This document shows positions 15,527-23,346 of a stretch of DNA of 45,912 nucleotides, piece after piece. The stretch is from DATLFI01 sp035524895 (GTDB taxonomy: Bacteria; Acidobacteriota; Thermoanaerobaculia; Multivoradales; Multivoraceae), in contig DATLFI010000406.1 of NCBI GenBank assembly GCA_035524895.1, forward strand, positions 1 to 45,912. The letters run 5' to 3'. The translations under genes were made by a program, and so were the position numbers. The notes under the pieces were generated by a model. The model worked only from the letters and a program-made list of their open reading frames with translations, did not search any database and had not been told where the DNA came from. Each line of letters opens with the position of its first letter. Within the stretch, counting starts at the first letter, position 1.

Positions 15527-17608
15527 CTAGGCCTCGGTGGTCGTGGCCGCTCGCGCCTCCGCGACGATCTTCTCCTGGAGGTTGCGTGGCACCTCCTCGT
15601 AATGGGAGAACTCCATGCTGAAGGTGGAGCGACCCTGGGTCATCGAGCGGAGCGCCGGTGCGAAGTTGAGCATCTCCGACATCGGCACGACGGCCTTCAC
15701 CAGCTGGTACTGGCCGCTCGCTTCGACGCCTTGAGGCTTGCCGCGCCGGTGCGACAGGTCGCCCATGATGTCGCCGAGGAACTCCTCGGTCGTGGTGATC
15801 TCGACGTGCATCACCGGCTCGAGGAGCGTCGCGCCGGCGCTAGCCATCGCGTCCTTGAAGGCCAGCGAGCCCGCGATCTTGAAGGCTATCTCGGAAGAGT
15901 CGACATCGTGGTACTGGCCGTCCTTTAGACGTACGCGGAAGTCGACCATGGGAAATCCGGCCAGGAAGCCGCGTTCCGCCGCCTCTACGATGCCCTTCTC
16001 GACCGCCGGTCGGAAGTTGTGCGGAATGGCACCGCCGAAGATCTCGTCGGCGAACTCGAAGCCGCCGCCGCGTGGCTGTGGTTCCACCCGGATCTTGCAG
16101 TCGGCGAACTGTCCTCGTCCACCCGTCTGCTTCTTGTGCCTGCCGTGGCCATCGGCCGGCTTACGGATGGTCTCGAGGTACGGCACCTTCGGCGGATGGA
16201 GGATCACCTCGACCTTGTAGCGCGCCTTGAGACGAGCCACCGCGATCTCGACGTGGAGCTGGCCGGTGCCCGAGAACAGGTACTCGCCAGTCTGGGCGTC
16301 GCGACCCGCTCGTAGCGTCGGATCCTCCTCGACCAACTTGTGGGCAGCGTCGCCGATCCTCTCCTCGTCGCCCTTGGCCTTCGGCTCGATGGCAAAGGAC
16401 ATGGCCGGCTCTGGGATCTTGAACCAGTCCAAGACGACGGACCTGCCCTTGGCACATAGAGTCTCGCCGGTCAGCGTGTGCTTGAGCTTCGCGACGCCGC
16501 CGATGTCGCCGGCGACCAGCCGAGGGGTGTTGGCGCCCTGCTTCCCCTGCAGCAACAGGATGTGACCGAGGCGTTCCTCGATGTCTCGATTGCTGTTGTG
16601 GTACGTCGTGTCGGCGTCGAGCGTGCCGCTGATCACGCGGAAGATCGTGATCTTCCCCGAGTACGGGTCATGAAGGGTCTTGAAGACCAGGGCGGCGAAC
16701 TGCTCGTCGGAGGCGCCGAGCTCCAGCCGCTCGCCGCTCTGGTCGGTGCCCGCATAGGGCGAGCGCTCCAGCGGCGAAGGCAGGAGGTCGACGATGCTGT
16801 CGAGCAGCGCCGAGTTGCCGATGCTGTGCCCGCCGGCCGAGCAGGTCACCGGGAAGATCGCGCGCTTGCGGATCGCCCTCTTGAGGCCGGCGAGGAGTTG
16901 GTCGTCGGAGAGCTTTCCCTGCTCGAAGAACGTCTCCATCAACTTGTCGTCGGTCTCCGCCACGGCCTCGTCGAGCTGGGAGCGCCACGCGGCGATCTTC
17001 TCGGCGAGCTCCGGCGCCTCGACGGTCCGGGCCTCGCCCTTGCCGTCGCGCTCGAACTCGAGCACGCGGCGTCCGATCAGGTCGGCGACTCCGCGGAAGC
17101 CCCCCTCGCTGCCCAGGGGCACCTGGATCGGAGTCACCGTACGACCGAACGTCTCTCGCAGCGTGCCCAGTGCCCGCTCGAAGTCGGCGTTCTCGCGATC
17201 CATCTTGGTCAAGTGGATCGCCACCGGCAGACCCAGCTCCGAGGCGAACTGCCAGACCCGTTCCGTCGAGACCTGCACACCGGCGACCGCGTGGACGCAC
17301 AGCAGGGCAGCGTCGGTCGCGCGCAACGCGATGCGGCTGTCGGTGAGGAAGCCGCCCAGGCCCGGGCAGTCCAGGAAGTTGATCTTGTGCTTCCTCCAAG
17401 GGACGAAGCAGGGCGCGAGCCCGATCGACATGCCGCGGCTGATCTCTTCCGCGTCGAAATCGGTCACGGTGTTGCCGTCCTCGACTCGGTTCAGGCGCGA
17501 GGACACTCCGGACGTGTACAGCAGACCGCTCAGCAGAGAGGTCTTGCCGGTGTCGTTGTGTCCCACGACCGCGACGTTGCGCAGCAGATCCGAGCTCTCC
17601 ACCTGCAT
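15527..17608 (-). CDS. EF-G-like translation GTPase (EF-G2 type)
   Basis: The 693-residue protein has all EF-G domains: a G domain (1-~270), then domains II-V with VPYLETIRKPADGHGRHKKQTGGRGQFADCKI (domain IV) and the domain V block VMHVEITTTEEFLGDIMGDLSHRRG. The P-loop is GHNDTGKT, switch II is DCPGLGGF instead of DTPGHVDF, and G4 is TKMD. The catalytic histidine is thus Leu. Such paralogues resemble Thermus EF-G-2 and mycobacterial FusA2, whose roles are unclear. The start at 17608 has GGAGG; an upstream ATG would add 26 poor residues. The true fusA probably lies before tuf. Confidence 0.9.
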   Translation of the reverse strand: MQVESSDLLRNVAVVGHNDTGKTSLLSGLLYTSGVSSRLNRVEDGNTVTDFDAEEISRGMSIGLAPCFVPWRKHKINFLDCPGLGGFLTDSRIALRATDAALLCVHAVAGVQVSTERVWQFASELGLPVAIHLTKMDRENADFERALGTLRETFGRTVTPIQVPLGSEGGFRGVADLIGRRVLEFERDGKGEARTVEAPELAEKIAAWRSQLDEAVAETDDKLMETFFEQGKLSDDQLLAGLKRAIRKRAIFPVTCSAGGHSIGNSALLDSIVDLLPSPLERSPYAGTDQSGERLELGASDEQFAALVFKTLHDPYSGKITIFRVISGTLDADTTYHNSNRDIEERLGHILLLQGKQGANTPRLVAGDIGGVAKLKHTLTGETLCAKGRSVVLDWFKIPEPAMSFAIEPKAKGDEERIGDAAHKLVEEDPTLRAGRDAQTGEYLFSGTGQLHVEIAVARLKARYKVEVILHPPKVPYLETIRKPADGHGRHKKQTGGRGQFADCKIRVEPQPRGGGFEFADEIFGGAIPHNFRPAVEKGIVEAAERGFLAGFPMVDFRVRLKDGQYHDVDSSEIAFKIAGSLAFKDAMASAGATLLEPVMHVEITTTEEFLGDIMGDLSHRRGKPQGVEASGQYQLVKAVVPMSEMLNFAPALRSMTQGRSTFSMEFSHYEEVPRNLQEKIVAEARAATTTEA

Positions 17609-17642
17609 GAAGCCTCCATGAAATCCGTTGGAACGATCGCGC

Positions 17643-17651
17643 AATATAACA
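17643..17651 (-). promoter_or_regulatory. Extended -10 promoter for the EF-G-like gene
   Basis: On the minus strand the sequence TGTTATATT gives an extended -10 (TGN followed by TATATT). It is one of the few AT-rich patches here and sits about 35 nt before the start codon. No good -35 hexamer is seen, as is usual for extended -10 promoters. Confidence 0.5.
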
Positions 17652-17686
17652 CGCGCCTCCGAGCCCGAGGACGCCCGGCGGTGCAT

Positions 17687-17722
17687 CTAGCAGCCCACGG
17701 GGGTTCACCACGGGCTGCTAGC
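17687..17722. repeat. Dispersed palindromic element, copy 1
   Basis: A 10-bp perfect stem, CTAGCAGCCC with GGGCTGCTAG, encloses a 15-nt loop. It follows the M16 operon (minus strand) and precedes the EF-G-like promoter, so it may act as a terminator. Nearly the same sequence recurs at 30614-30646 in the same orientation and at 30311-30343 inverted, which identifies it as a REP-like dispersed element. Confidence 0.75.
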
Positions 17723-17812
17723 GCGGTCGTCCTCGACCCCGACGCCAGACTGCGCAGCCTCCGCGTCGACCGGTGTGGCGAAGTCGCCGGTGGTAGCGCG
17801 CGACAGGTTCCG

Positions 17813-19204
17813 CTACAGGCTCGGAGCGTGGACCACGACCGGGCCAAACGGTTCGAGCTGCGGGACCAGATCCTTGGCCGGCCCTGCGACCCCGATGATC
17901 AGGCGGTCCGGCGCGAGGTAGCGGGTCGCCGCGCTGTGCACGTCGTCCACGGTGACTTGCCGCAACCGCTCGGGAAAAGCGGCGTAGTAGTCGTCCGGCA
18001 GGTCGTGCACGGCGAGCTCCTCGAGGCGTGAGACCAGGCCGTCGAGCGTCTGCAAGGTGTAGGGGAAGACGCCGAGGAGGTAGCTGCGGGAATCCTCTAG
18101 CTCGACGGATGCCGGCGGCTCGTCTTGCAGCCGGCGCAGCTCGGTGACGATCTCTTGGAGCGCGCGGCCCGCCACCGCAGTGTCCACCGCCGCGGCCACC
18201 AGGAACGGGCCCGTTCCGACGCGATCGACGAAACGGCTGCTGGCACCGTAGGTGTACCCATGCCGCTCGCGCAGGTTGAGGTTGATGCGCGAGGTGAACT
18301 TGCCTCCCAGGATGGAGTTGAGCAGCAGCAGCGTGGGCCGCTCGGGGTGGTTCCGCGGAACGCCCAGGTGACCGACCCGCAGCTCGGCCTGCGCCGCCTG
18401 CGGGAGATCCACGACGTGGATCTCGGGTCCGGGAGCCTCGGGCGGATCCAGCGGAGGCAGCGCCGGCGGCTCGTCGCTGGTCAGTCCCGCGAACGCCTCG
18501 CCGAGACTCGCGTGCAGGGCCTCGGGATCGAGGTCGCCTGCCGCGAGGAGGAAAGCCCCGCGCTGGGTCTGGTGGCGTTCCCAGAACTTCGCGCAGTCTT
18601 CGCGCTCCATCCGAGCGATCGTCTCGGGAGTGCCCACGAGCGACCGCGCATAGACGTGGTCGCGGTAGAGCGCCCGTGCGAACGCCCGCCCGGCCAGGGT
18701 GCCCGGATCGGCGAGCAAGCGCTGGAGCTCCGCCAGGCGCAGCGAACGCATGCGGTCGGTCTCTACGGGATCGAAAGCAGGATAGCTCGCGACCTCGGCG
18801 ATCAAGTCGAGACAGAAGGGCAGGTGCTTCGAGAGCGCGCCGGCGCTCACGGCGCTGCTATCCCAGTCCGATCCGCTGGAGAGGTAGCCGCCTCGGCCTT
18901 CTATCTGGTCGGCGATGGCCACGGCGTTGCGCTGCCGGGTGCCCTCGTCGAGCAACGAGCCCACGAAGGACGCGAGTCCGCTCGAGGCGGGCGGGTCGAA
19001 GTGCCCTCCCGCCCGGTTGACGAAACGCAGGAGCGTCAACGGTGTGTCTGTGCGCTGGATCGCGAGCAGGGTGAGGCCGCCGCCGGTGGTTCGCCGCGTC
19101 ACCGCCGGAAACCGGAAGGCCTTCGCGTCGAAGGCGACCGGTGCGCGACGGCGGTCGAGCGGCTCGGCAGTCGTGGGCGTCGAACGCGCGGCGCCTGGGC
19201 TCAC
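17813..19204 (-). CDS. M16 family peptidase, non-catalytic subunit
   Basis: This 463-residue M16-fold protein lacks HxxEH: the corresponding stretch reads SGLASFVGSLLDEGT. It keeps the C-terminal glycine-rich part with FTSRINLNLRERHGYTYGASS, the R/Y pair that such partner subunits supply for substrate binding. It starts with GTG overlapping the stop of the active-type subunit (GTGA). By analogy with heterodimeric bacterial M16B peptidases the two probably form one enzyme. No signal peptide is evident. Confidence 0.9.
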   Translation of the reverse strand: MSPGAARSTPTTAEPLDRRRAPVAFDAKAFRFPAVTRRTTGGGLTLLAIQRTDTPLTLLRFVNRAGGHFDPPASSGLASFVGSLLDEGTRQRNAVAIADQIEGRGGYLSSGSDWDSSAVSAGALSKHLPFCLDLIAEVASYPAFDPVETDRMRSLRLAELQRLLADPGTLAGRAFARALYRDHVYARSLVGTPETIARMEREDCAKFWERHQTQRGAFLLAAGDLDPEALHASLGEAFAGLTSDEPPALPPLDPPEAPGPEIHVVDLPQAAQAELRVGHLGVPRNHPERPTLLLLNSILGGKFTSRINLNLRERHGYTYGASSRFVDRVGTGPFLVAAAVDTAVAGRALQEIVTELRRLQDEPPASVELEDSRSYLLGVFPYTLQTLDGLVSRLEELAVHDLPDDYYAAFPERLRQVTVDDVHSAATRYLAPDRLIIGVAGPAKDLVPQLEPFGPVVVHAPSL

Positions 19205-20460
19205 CCGCCCTCCGGAATCACTGCGACGTACGTCGAGCCGCGGGCGGCCAGGTACTCGGCTGCGACCTCGCGGACGTGCGCCGGCGTCACCGCGCTGTAA
19301 ACGTCGTGCTCGTGGAGCGCGCGCTCGGGCTCGTCGAAGAAAGTGGTCGCTGCGGAGATGCTGTCGGCGAGATGGTCGAGCGACTCCAGCTCGTGGTAGT
19401 GGCCGGTCAGGATGCCGTTGAGGGCGCGGTCGTACTCATCCTCGCGAATGCCGCTCTCTGCGACCTGCTGGAGGGTTCGGAGAACTTCGTCGCGCAGATG
19501 CTCGGGACTGCCGTCGGGCCTGCCTGTCGCCATGACGCCGAAGGTCGCGCACTCCTCGGTGGGGAAGACCGAGCATGCGACGCTCTGCGCCAGCTCGCGC
19601 TCGTAGACCAGGTCGCGGTGGAGCCGACTCGCCTTGCCGCCGGTCAACACCGCTGACAGCAGGCTGGCCGCATACCACCTCAGGTCGCCGAAGGGCGGCA
19701 CGCACCAGGCGAGATAAGCGCGCGGCAGTCGCACCCGATCCTCCATGGTCTCGGCGCTGGTCTCGAGCCGCGGCGGCGGCAGTCCGGCACTCGGGATCGG
19801 AGGAGGCTCGCCCGAGGGCAGCCCGCCGAAGTAGCGCTCCACCAGGTCGCGAGCCCGAGCTTCGTCGAAGTCGCCGACCAGAGTCAGCACGCAGTTGTTG
19901 GGACGGTAATAGGTCGAGAAGAACGCTCGTACGTCATCGAGGGTGGCGGCGGCTATGTCCTCCATGTAGCCGATCACCGGCCATCGATACGGATGGCCCT
20001 CGGGGTAGAGCAGCTCGTGCACGCGTTCGAAGGCGCGCCCGTAGGGCTGATTATCGACGCGCTGCCGGCGTTCGTTCATGACCACGGCGCGCTGCGTCTC
20101 CAACTTCTCTGCCGTCATGGCCGGAAGCAGGAATCCCATGCGGTCTGCCTCGAGCCACAGCCCGAGCTCGAGCTGGTGCGCGGGCAGGGTCTCGTAGTAG
20201 TTGGTGCGATCGAACCAGGTCGAGCCGTTGGCGACTCCCCCGACCTGCTGCACGTAGCGGAAGTGATCGTTCACGCCGACGTGCTCCGAGCCCTGGAAGA
20301 GCATGTGCTCGAAGAGGTGGGCGAATCCGGTACGGCCGGGACGCTCGTTCTTGGAGCCCACGTGGTACCAGAGGTTGATGGCCACGAGAGGCAGCTCGGC
20401 CCGGCGGTGCATCACCAGCCGCAGGCCGTTTCCCAAGACGTGGCGTGTGATCGCGTCCAT
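19201..20460 (-). CDS. M16 family zinc peptidase, catalytic subunit
   Basis: The 419-residue protein has the inverted zinc motif HLFEH at residues 48-52 and the third ligand Glu at about residue 130 (VVMNERRQRVDNQPYG), 78 residues later as in pitrilysin-type enzymes. It also has the asparagine-rich segment GGVANGSTWFDRTNYYETLP. It is the first gene of a two-gene operon with the inactive partner. No signal peptide is seen, so the location is unclear. It is divergent from lexA across 145 bp. Confidence 0.93.
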   Translation of the reverse strand: MDAITRHVLGNGLRLVMHRRAELPLVAINLWYHVGSKNERPGRTGFAHLFEHMLFQGSEHVGVNDHFRYVQQVGGVANGSTWFDRTNYYETLPAHQLELGLWLEADRMGFLLPAMTAEKLETQRAVVMNERRQRVDNQPYGRAFERVHELLYPEGHPYRWPVIGYMEDIAAATLDDVRAFFSTYYRPNNCVLTLVGDFDEARARDLVERYFGGLPSGEPPPIPSAGLPPPRLETSAETMEDRVRLPRAYLAWCVPPFGDLRWYAASLLSAVLTGGKASRLHRDLVYERELAQSVACSVFPTEECATFGVMATGRPDGSPEHLRDEVLRTLQQVAESGIREDEYDRALNGILTGHYHELESLDHLADSISAATTFFDEPERALHEHDVYSAVTPAHVREVAAEYLAARGSTYVAVIPEGG

Positions 20461-20469
20461 GGTTCCGCG

Positions 20470-20498
20470 AGGCTAGCCGAAGACGAAGCCCAGGCGAA
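20470..20498 (-). promoter_or_regulatory. Candidate leaderless promoter of the M16 operon
   Basis: On the minus strand TTCGCC, a 17-nt spacer and TAGCCT can be read as -35 and -10. The -10 ends 9 nt before the ATG, so transcription would begin at or next to the start codon. No Shine-Dalgarno is present. The geometry matches lexA and gatC. Confidence 0.35.
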
Positions 20499-20549
20499 GC
20501 ACCAGCCGATCTCGCCATCCGCTGGCGGTTCTTGTTGGCGGGCCGGGCA

Positions 20550-20567
20550 GCGAACCCGGGTGCGAAC
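20550..20567 (+). promoter_or_regulatory. Direct repeat upstream of lexA, possible operator
   Basis: GCGAAC occurs twice, separated by 6 bp, immediately before the candidate lexA promoter. LexA often binds its own promoter, and direct GAAC-type repeats are known SOS boxes in alphaproteobacteria. The spacing differs from that consensus, so this is only a candidate. Confidence 0.35.
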
Positions 20568-20597
20568 TTGCTTTACGCTGATATTCCGCCGTACCAT
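20568..20597 (+). promoter_or_regulatory. Candidate lexA promoter, leaderless type
   Basis: TTGCTT and TACCAT are separated by 18 nt, and the -10 ends 8 nt before the lexA ATG. There is no Shine-Dalgarno, which suggests a leaderless transcript. The direct repeat at 20550 abuts the -35, a suitable place for repression. Confidence 0.4.
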
Positions 20598-20605
20598 CAC
20601 TGGCT

Positions 20606-21229
20606 ATGGAGACGACACTGACGCTCCGCCAACGCGACATCCTCGACTTCATCCAGACCTTCCGGCGCGAGCAGGGCATCTCCCCGACGCACCGAGAGAT
20701 CTGCGAGCACTTCGGCTTCTCGTCGTACGGCACGGTGTACAAGCACCTGCGGCTGCTGCGCGAGAAGGGTCTGTTGCGGCGTGAGCCTCACCAGCGGCGC
20801 GGCGTGTCGCTCGCGGGCGAAGCAGCGACGGATCGTGGCGACCGCGGCCGTGGGCTGCCTTTCCTTGGCTTGATCGCCGCCGGCCAGCCGATCGAGACGT
20901 TGCCGGGACACGAGTCGCTGCCGGTGCCGGAGCACCTTCTTGGCGGCGCACCGGAGGATCACTACGTCCTGCGTGTGGCCGGCCAGTCGATGGTCGACGA
21001 GGGCATCTTCGACGGGGACCTCGTGGTGGTGCGGCGGTGCGAGCAGGCCCAGGCTGGCGACATGGTGGTGGCGCTGGTCGACGGTGAGGCGACGCTCAAG
21101 CGGTTCTTCCCCGAGCTGGGAAGGATCCGACTGCAACCCGCGAACCCGAGCATGGCGCCGCTCCTGGTCGAGCCGGAGCGGGTGAGGGTCCAGGGCCAGG
21201 TCGTGGGCCTCATGCGGCGTTTCGCGTGA
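20606..21229 (+). CDS. lexA: LexA repressor (SOS response)
   Basis: This 207-residue protein has an N-terminal winged-helix DNA-binding domain (residues 1-70; LTLRQRDILDFIQTFRREQG, then SPTHREICEHFGFSS) and an S24 autoprotease domain. The cleavage site Ala92-Gly93 lies in LIAAGQPIE, the catalytic serine is S128 (GQSMVDEGI) and the general base K165 (EATLKRF). RecA filaments on single-stranded DNA trigger self-cleavage and SOS induction. No other SOS gene is adjacent. Confidence 0.96.
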   Translation: METTLTLRQRDILDFIQTFRREQGISPTHREICEHFGFSSYGTVYKHLRLLREKGLLRREPHQRRGVSLAGEAATDRGDRGRGLPFLGLIAAGQPIETLPGHESLPVPEHLLGGAPEDHYVLRVAGQSMVDEGIFDGDLVVVRRCEQAQAGDMVVALVDGEATLKRFFPELGRIRLQPANPSMAPLLVEPERVRVQGQVVGLMRRFA

Positions 21230-21397
21230 GGCGCTGCCCTGTACCGGGTAAGGGTGGACTCGTGTGCGGTACGGCCGCCTGTTAGACTCCCCGCTCGCTC
21301 CGCGCCACCGATCCGCGTCGCGCCCAGGGCGGCGTTCACCTGAGGTGCGGCGTCTCGATGCCTTGATCCCCGAGCGCCCGAAGACTCCGAGAGCCGC

Positions 21398-22807
21398 ATG
21401 AAGGTCGACGATCTCCTGCGCGCGATGACCGATCTGCGCGCCTCGGATCTTCACCTGAAGCCCGCGCGGCCTCCGCTCCTGCGAATCAACGGCGACATCG
21501 TGCCGATGGACGCGCCGCCGCTGCGGCCCGAAGAGATCGGCCAGATGCTGTCCTCGATCCTTCAGCCGCACCAGAAGGCTCGGCTCGAGCGGGATCTCGC
21601 GGTCGACCTCGGCTACGGCGTTCCGGGCCTGGCGCGCTTTCGCTGCAACGTCTACTTGCAGCGTGGCACGCTGGCTGCCGCGTTCCGCCTGATCCCTTAC
21701 GAGGTCAAAGAGGTCGATCAGCTCGAGTTGCCGGTGGTGCTGCTCGACGTGTGCCAGCTCAACCAGGGACTGGTGCTGGTCACCGGACCGACGGGCAGCG
21801 GCAAATCGACGACGCTGGCCGCGATGCTCAAGTTCATCACCCGTACTCGCGACGTCAACGTGATCACGATCGAGGATCCGATGGAGTTCCTGATCGCGGA
21901 TGATCGCGCCACCATCTCGCAGCGCGAGGTGGGCACCGACACGCCGAGCTTCCGCGAGGCCCTTCGCAACGCGGTGCGCCAGGACCCTGACGTGATCATG
22001 GTCGGAGAGATGCGCGATCCCGAGACCATGGCGACCGCGATCTCGGCGGCCGAGACCGGGCACCTGGTGCTCTCGACCCTGCACACCAACAGCGCGGCGC
22101 AGACCATCGACCGCATTCTCGACGGCTTCCCGGCGCAACAGCAAGCGCAGATTCGGTCGCAGCTGGCCCAAGTGCTGAAGGCGGTGCTGTCGATGAAGCT
22201 GGTGCCACGCGCTGACCGCGAGGGCCGGATCGCGGCAATCGAGGTGCTGCGCGCGTCGCCCAAGATCACGAAGCTGATCGAGGAAGGCAAGACCGCCGAG
22301 ATCAACGAGGAGATCGAGAGCTCTGTGGCGTACCACAGGATGCAGACGATGAACCAGTCGCTGCTCTCCTTGATGGTGCACGGCGTGATCTCCTACGAGG
22401 AGGCGCGGGAGCAGTCGACCGACCCGGACGACCTTTCGCTCAAGCTGCGCAAGATGTTTCCGCGCATCGTCGAGAAACAGAAGGAAGAAGGCGACATGAG
22501 CCCATCCCCAGCCGACTTTTCCGAGATCCTCGAGCTGCAGCAGTTCCGCCGCCTGTACGAAGAGCAGGAGGAGAAGGTCAAGCTTCGCGTGGGCGAGAAG
22601 GAGGAGGAGCTCGAGGGCTTGCGCCGCGCGCTTGCCGATCGGGACGAGCAGCTCGCAAAGCTGCGCGATCGGCTGCAGCAGGGCAGCGGTGAGGTCGAGC
22701 GAATGCGCCACGACTACCAGCGTCTCAAGCAGGAGGCGCAGGACAAGATCGACAAGCTGATGGAGCGCATCAAGGAGCTCAATCAGCGGTTGGTCGGCAC
22801 CAAGTAG
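21398..22807 (+). CDS. PilT-family secretion/retraction ATPase with C-terminal coiled coil
   Basis: This 469-residue protein belongs to the type IV pilus retraction ATPases (PilT/PilU). Walker A is GPTGSGKS at residues 130-137, the Asp box TIEDPMEF at 157-164, Walker B DPDVIMVGEMRD at 196-207 and the His box STLHTNSA near 226-233. The usual PilT ends near residue 345; here about 120 residues follow, of which 376-468 are a charged coiled coil. No pilus genes are adjacent, so the role could be pilus retraction, motility or regulation. Confidence 0.9.
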   Translation: MKVDDLLRAMTDLRASDLHLKPARPPLLRINGDIVPMDAPPLRPEEIGQMLSSILQPHQKARLERDLAVDLGYGVPGLARFRCNVYLQRGTLAAAFRLIPYEVKEVDQLELPVVLLDVCQLNQGLVLVTGPTGSGKSTTLAAMLKFITRTRDVNVITIEDPMEFLIADDRATISQREVGTDTPSFREALRNAVRQDPDVIMVGEMRDPETMATAISAAETGHLVLSTLHTNSAAQTIDRILDGFPAQQQAQIRSQLAQVLKAVLSMKLVPRADREGRIAAIEVLRASPKITKLIEEGKTAEINEEIESSVAYHRMQTMNQSLLSLMVHGVISYEEAREQSTDPDDLSLKLRKMFPRIVEKQKEEGDMSPSPADFSEILELQQFRRLYEEQEEKVKLRVGEKEEELEGLRRALADRDEQLAKLRDRLQQGSGEVERMRHDYQRLKQEAQDKIDKLMERIKELNQRLVGTK

Positions 22808-22871
22808 ACACACGGCGGCGCCTTGGGCCGCGTGCCCACGCCTCGCCGCCAGAGCCTTCCGACGGTCGACC

Positions 22872-22901
22872 TTCCTGGCCGTACCCGAACCTCGGTACAC
22901 T
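22872..22901 (+). promoter_or_regulatory. Candidate gatC promoter, leaderless type
   Basis: TTCCTG, an 18-nt spacer and TACACT form a possible promoter whose -10 ends 8 nt before the gatC ATG, as for lexA. The intervening run of five G is too close to the ATG for a normal Shine-Dalgarno. Confidence 0.4.
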
Positions 22902-22909
22902 AGGGGGCG

Positions 22910-23200
22910 ATGGCTCTAAGTGTCTCTGAAATCAATAGGATCGCGCGACTGGCGCGGCTCGATCTGAGCCCCGAAGAGGGGCGCTTGTACGCCGACCAGC
23001 TCAGTCGCGTTGTCGACTACATCGATCAGATCGCCCGCTTCGAGGAGGGTCTCGACGGCAGCGGTCCCGATTCGTCTCACGGCGTCCGGCTCGAGACGCC
23101 TCGGCCCGATACTGCGGGTGCCACGCTCGACGTGGCGGACTTCCTGCGCAACGCGCCCGCCGCGCTCGATCGCTTCCTAGTCGTGCCGCAGGTCAAATAG
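22910..23200 (+). CDS. gatC: Glutamyl-tRNA(Gln) amidotransferase subunit C
   Basis: This 96-residue protein has the GatC pattern EINRIARLARLDLSPEEGRLYADQLSRVVDYIDQI and the later RLETPRPD segment. GatC wraps around GatA and GatB and stabilises the complex that converts Glu-tRNA(Gln), and often Asp-tRNA(Asn), to the amide. gatA follows after 146 bp; gatB is not in the window. Confidence 0.95.
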   Translation: MALSVSEINRIARLARLDLSPEEGRLYADQLSRVVDYIDQIARFEEGLDGSGPDSSHGVRLETPRPDTAGATLDVADFLRNAPAALDRFLVVPQVK

Positions 23201-23346
23201 GGGGGAGAGGTGGTGGCGGTGCCCGAGTCGAGTGTTCCTCGCTGCGGCGGACCGCGGGGTCGGTTGGCGCCTATTCCCGCAGCCGCTGAGCTCCCCCCGC
23301 TGGGCTCGCGAGCCGATGGGCAGCGAGAGCGGTTTGGGACCACACC

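Noticed and set aside
16478..18031. 517-codon plus-strand open frame opposite the EF-G-like gene
   Set aside because: It is rich in Arg, Gln and Val with no family resemblance and spans the start of a well-supported gene.
17813..20460. M16 pair as mitochondrial-type processing peptidase or PqqF
   Set aside because: No pqq genes are nearby, and both lengths fit ordinary bacterial M16B heterodimers.
20597..22900. 767-codon minus-strand open frame opposite lexA and the PilT-like gene
   Set aside because: It covers two recognisable plus-strand genes and reads as low-complexity antisense translation.
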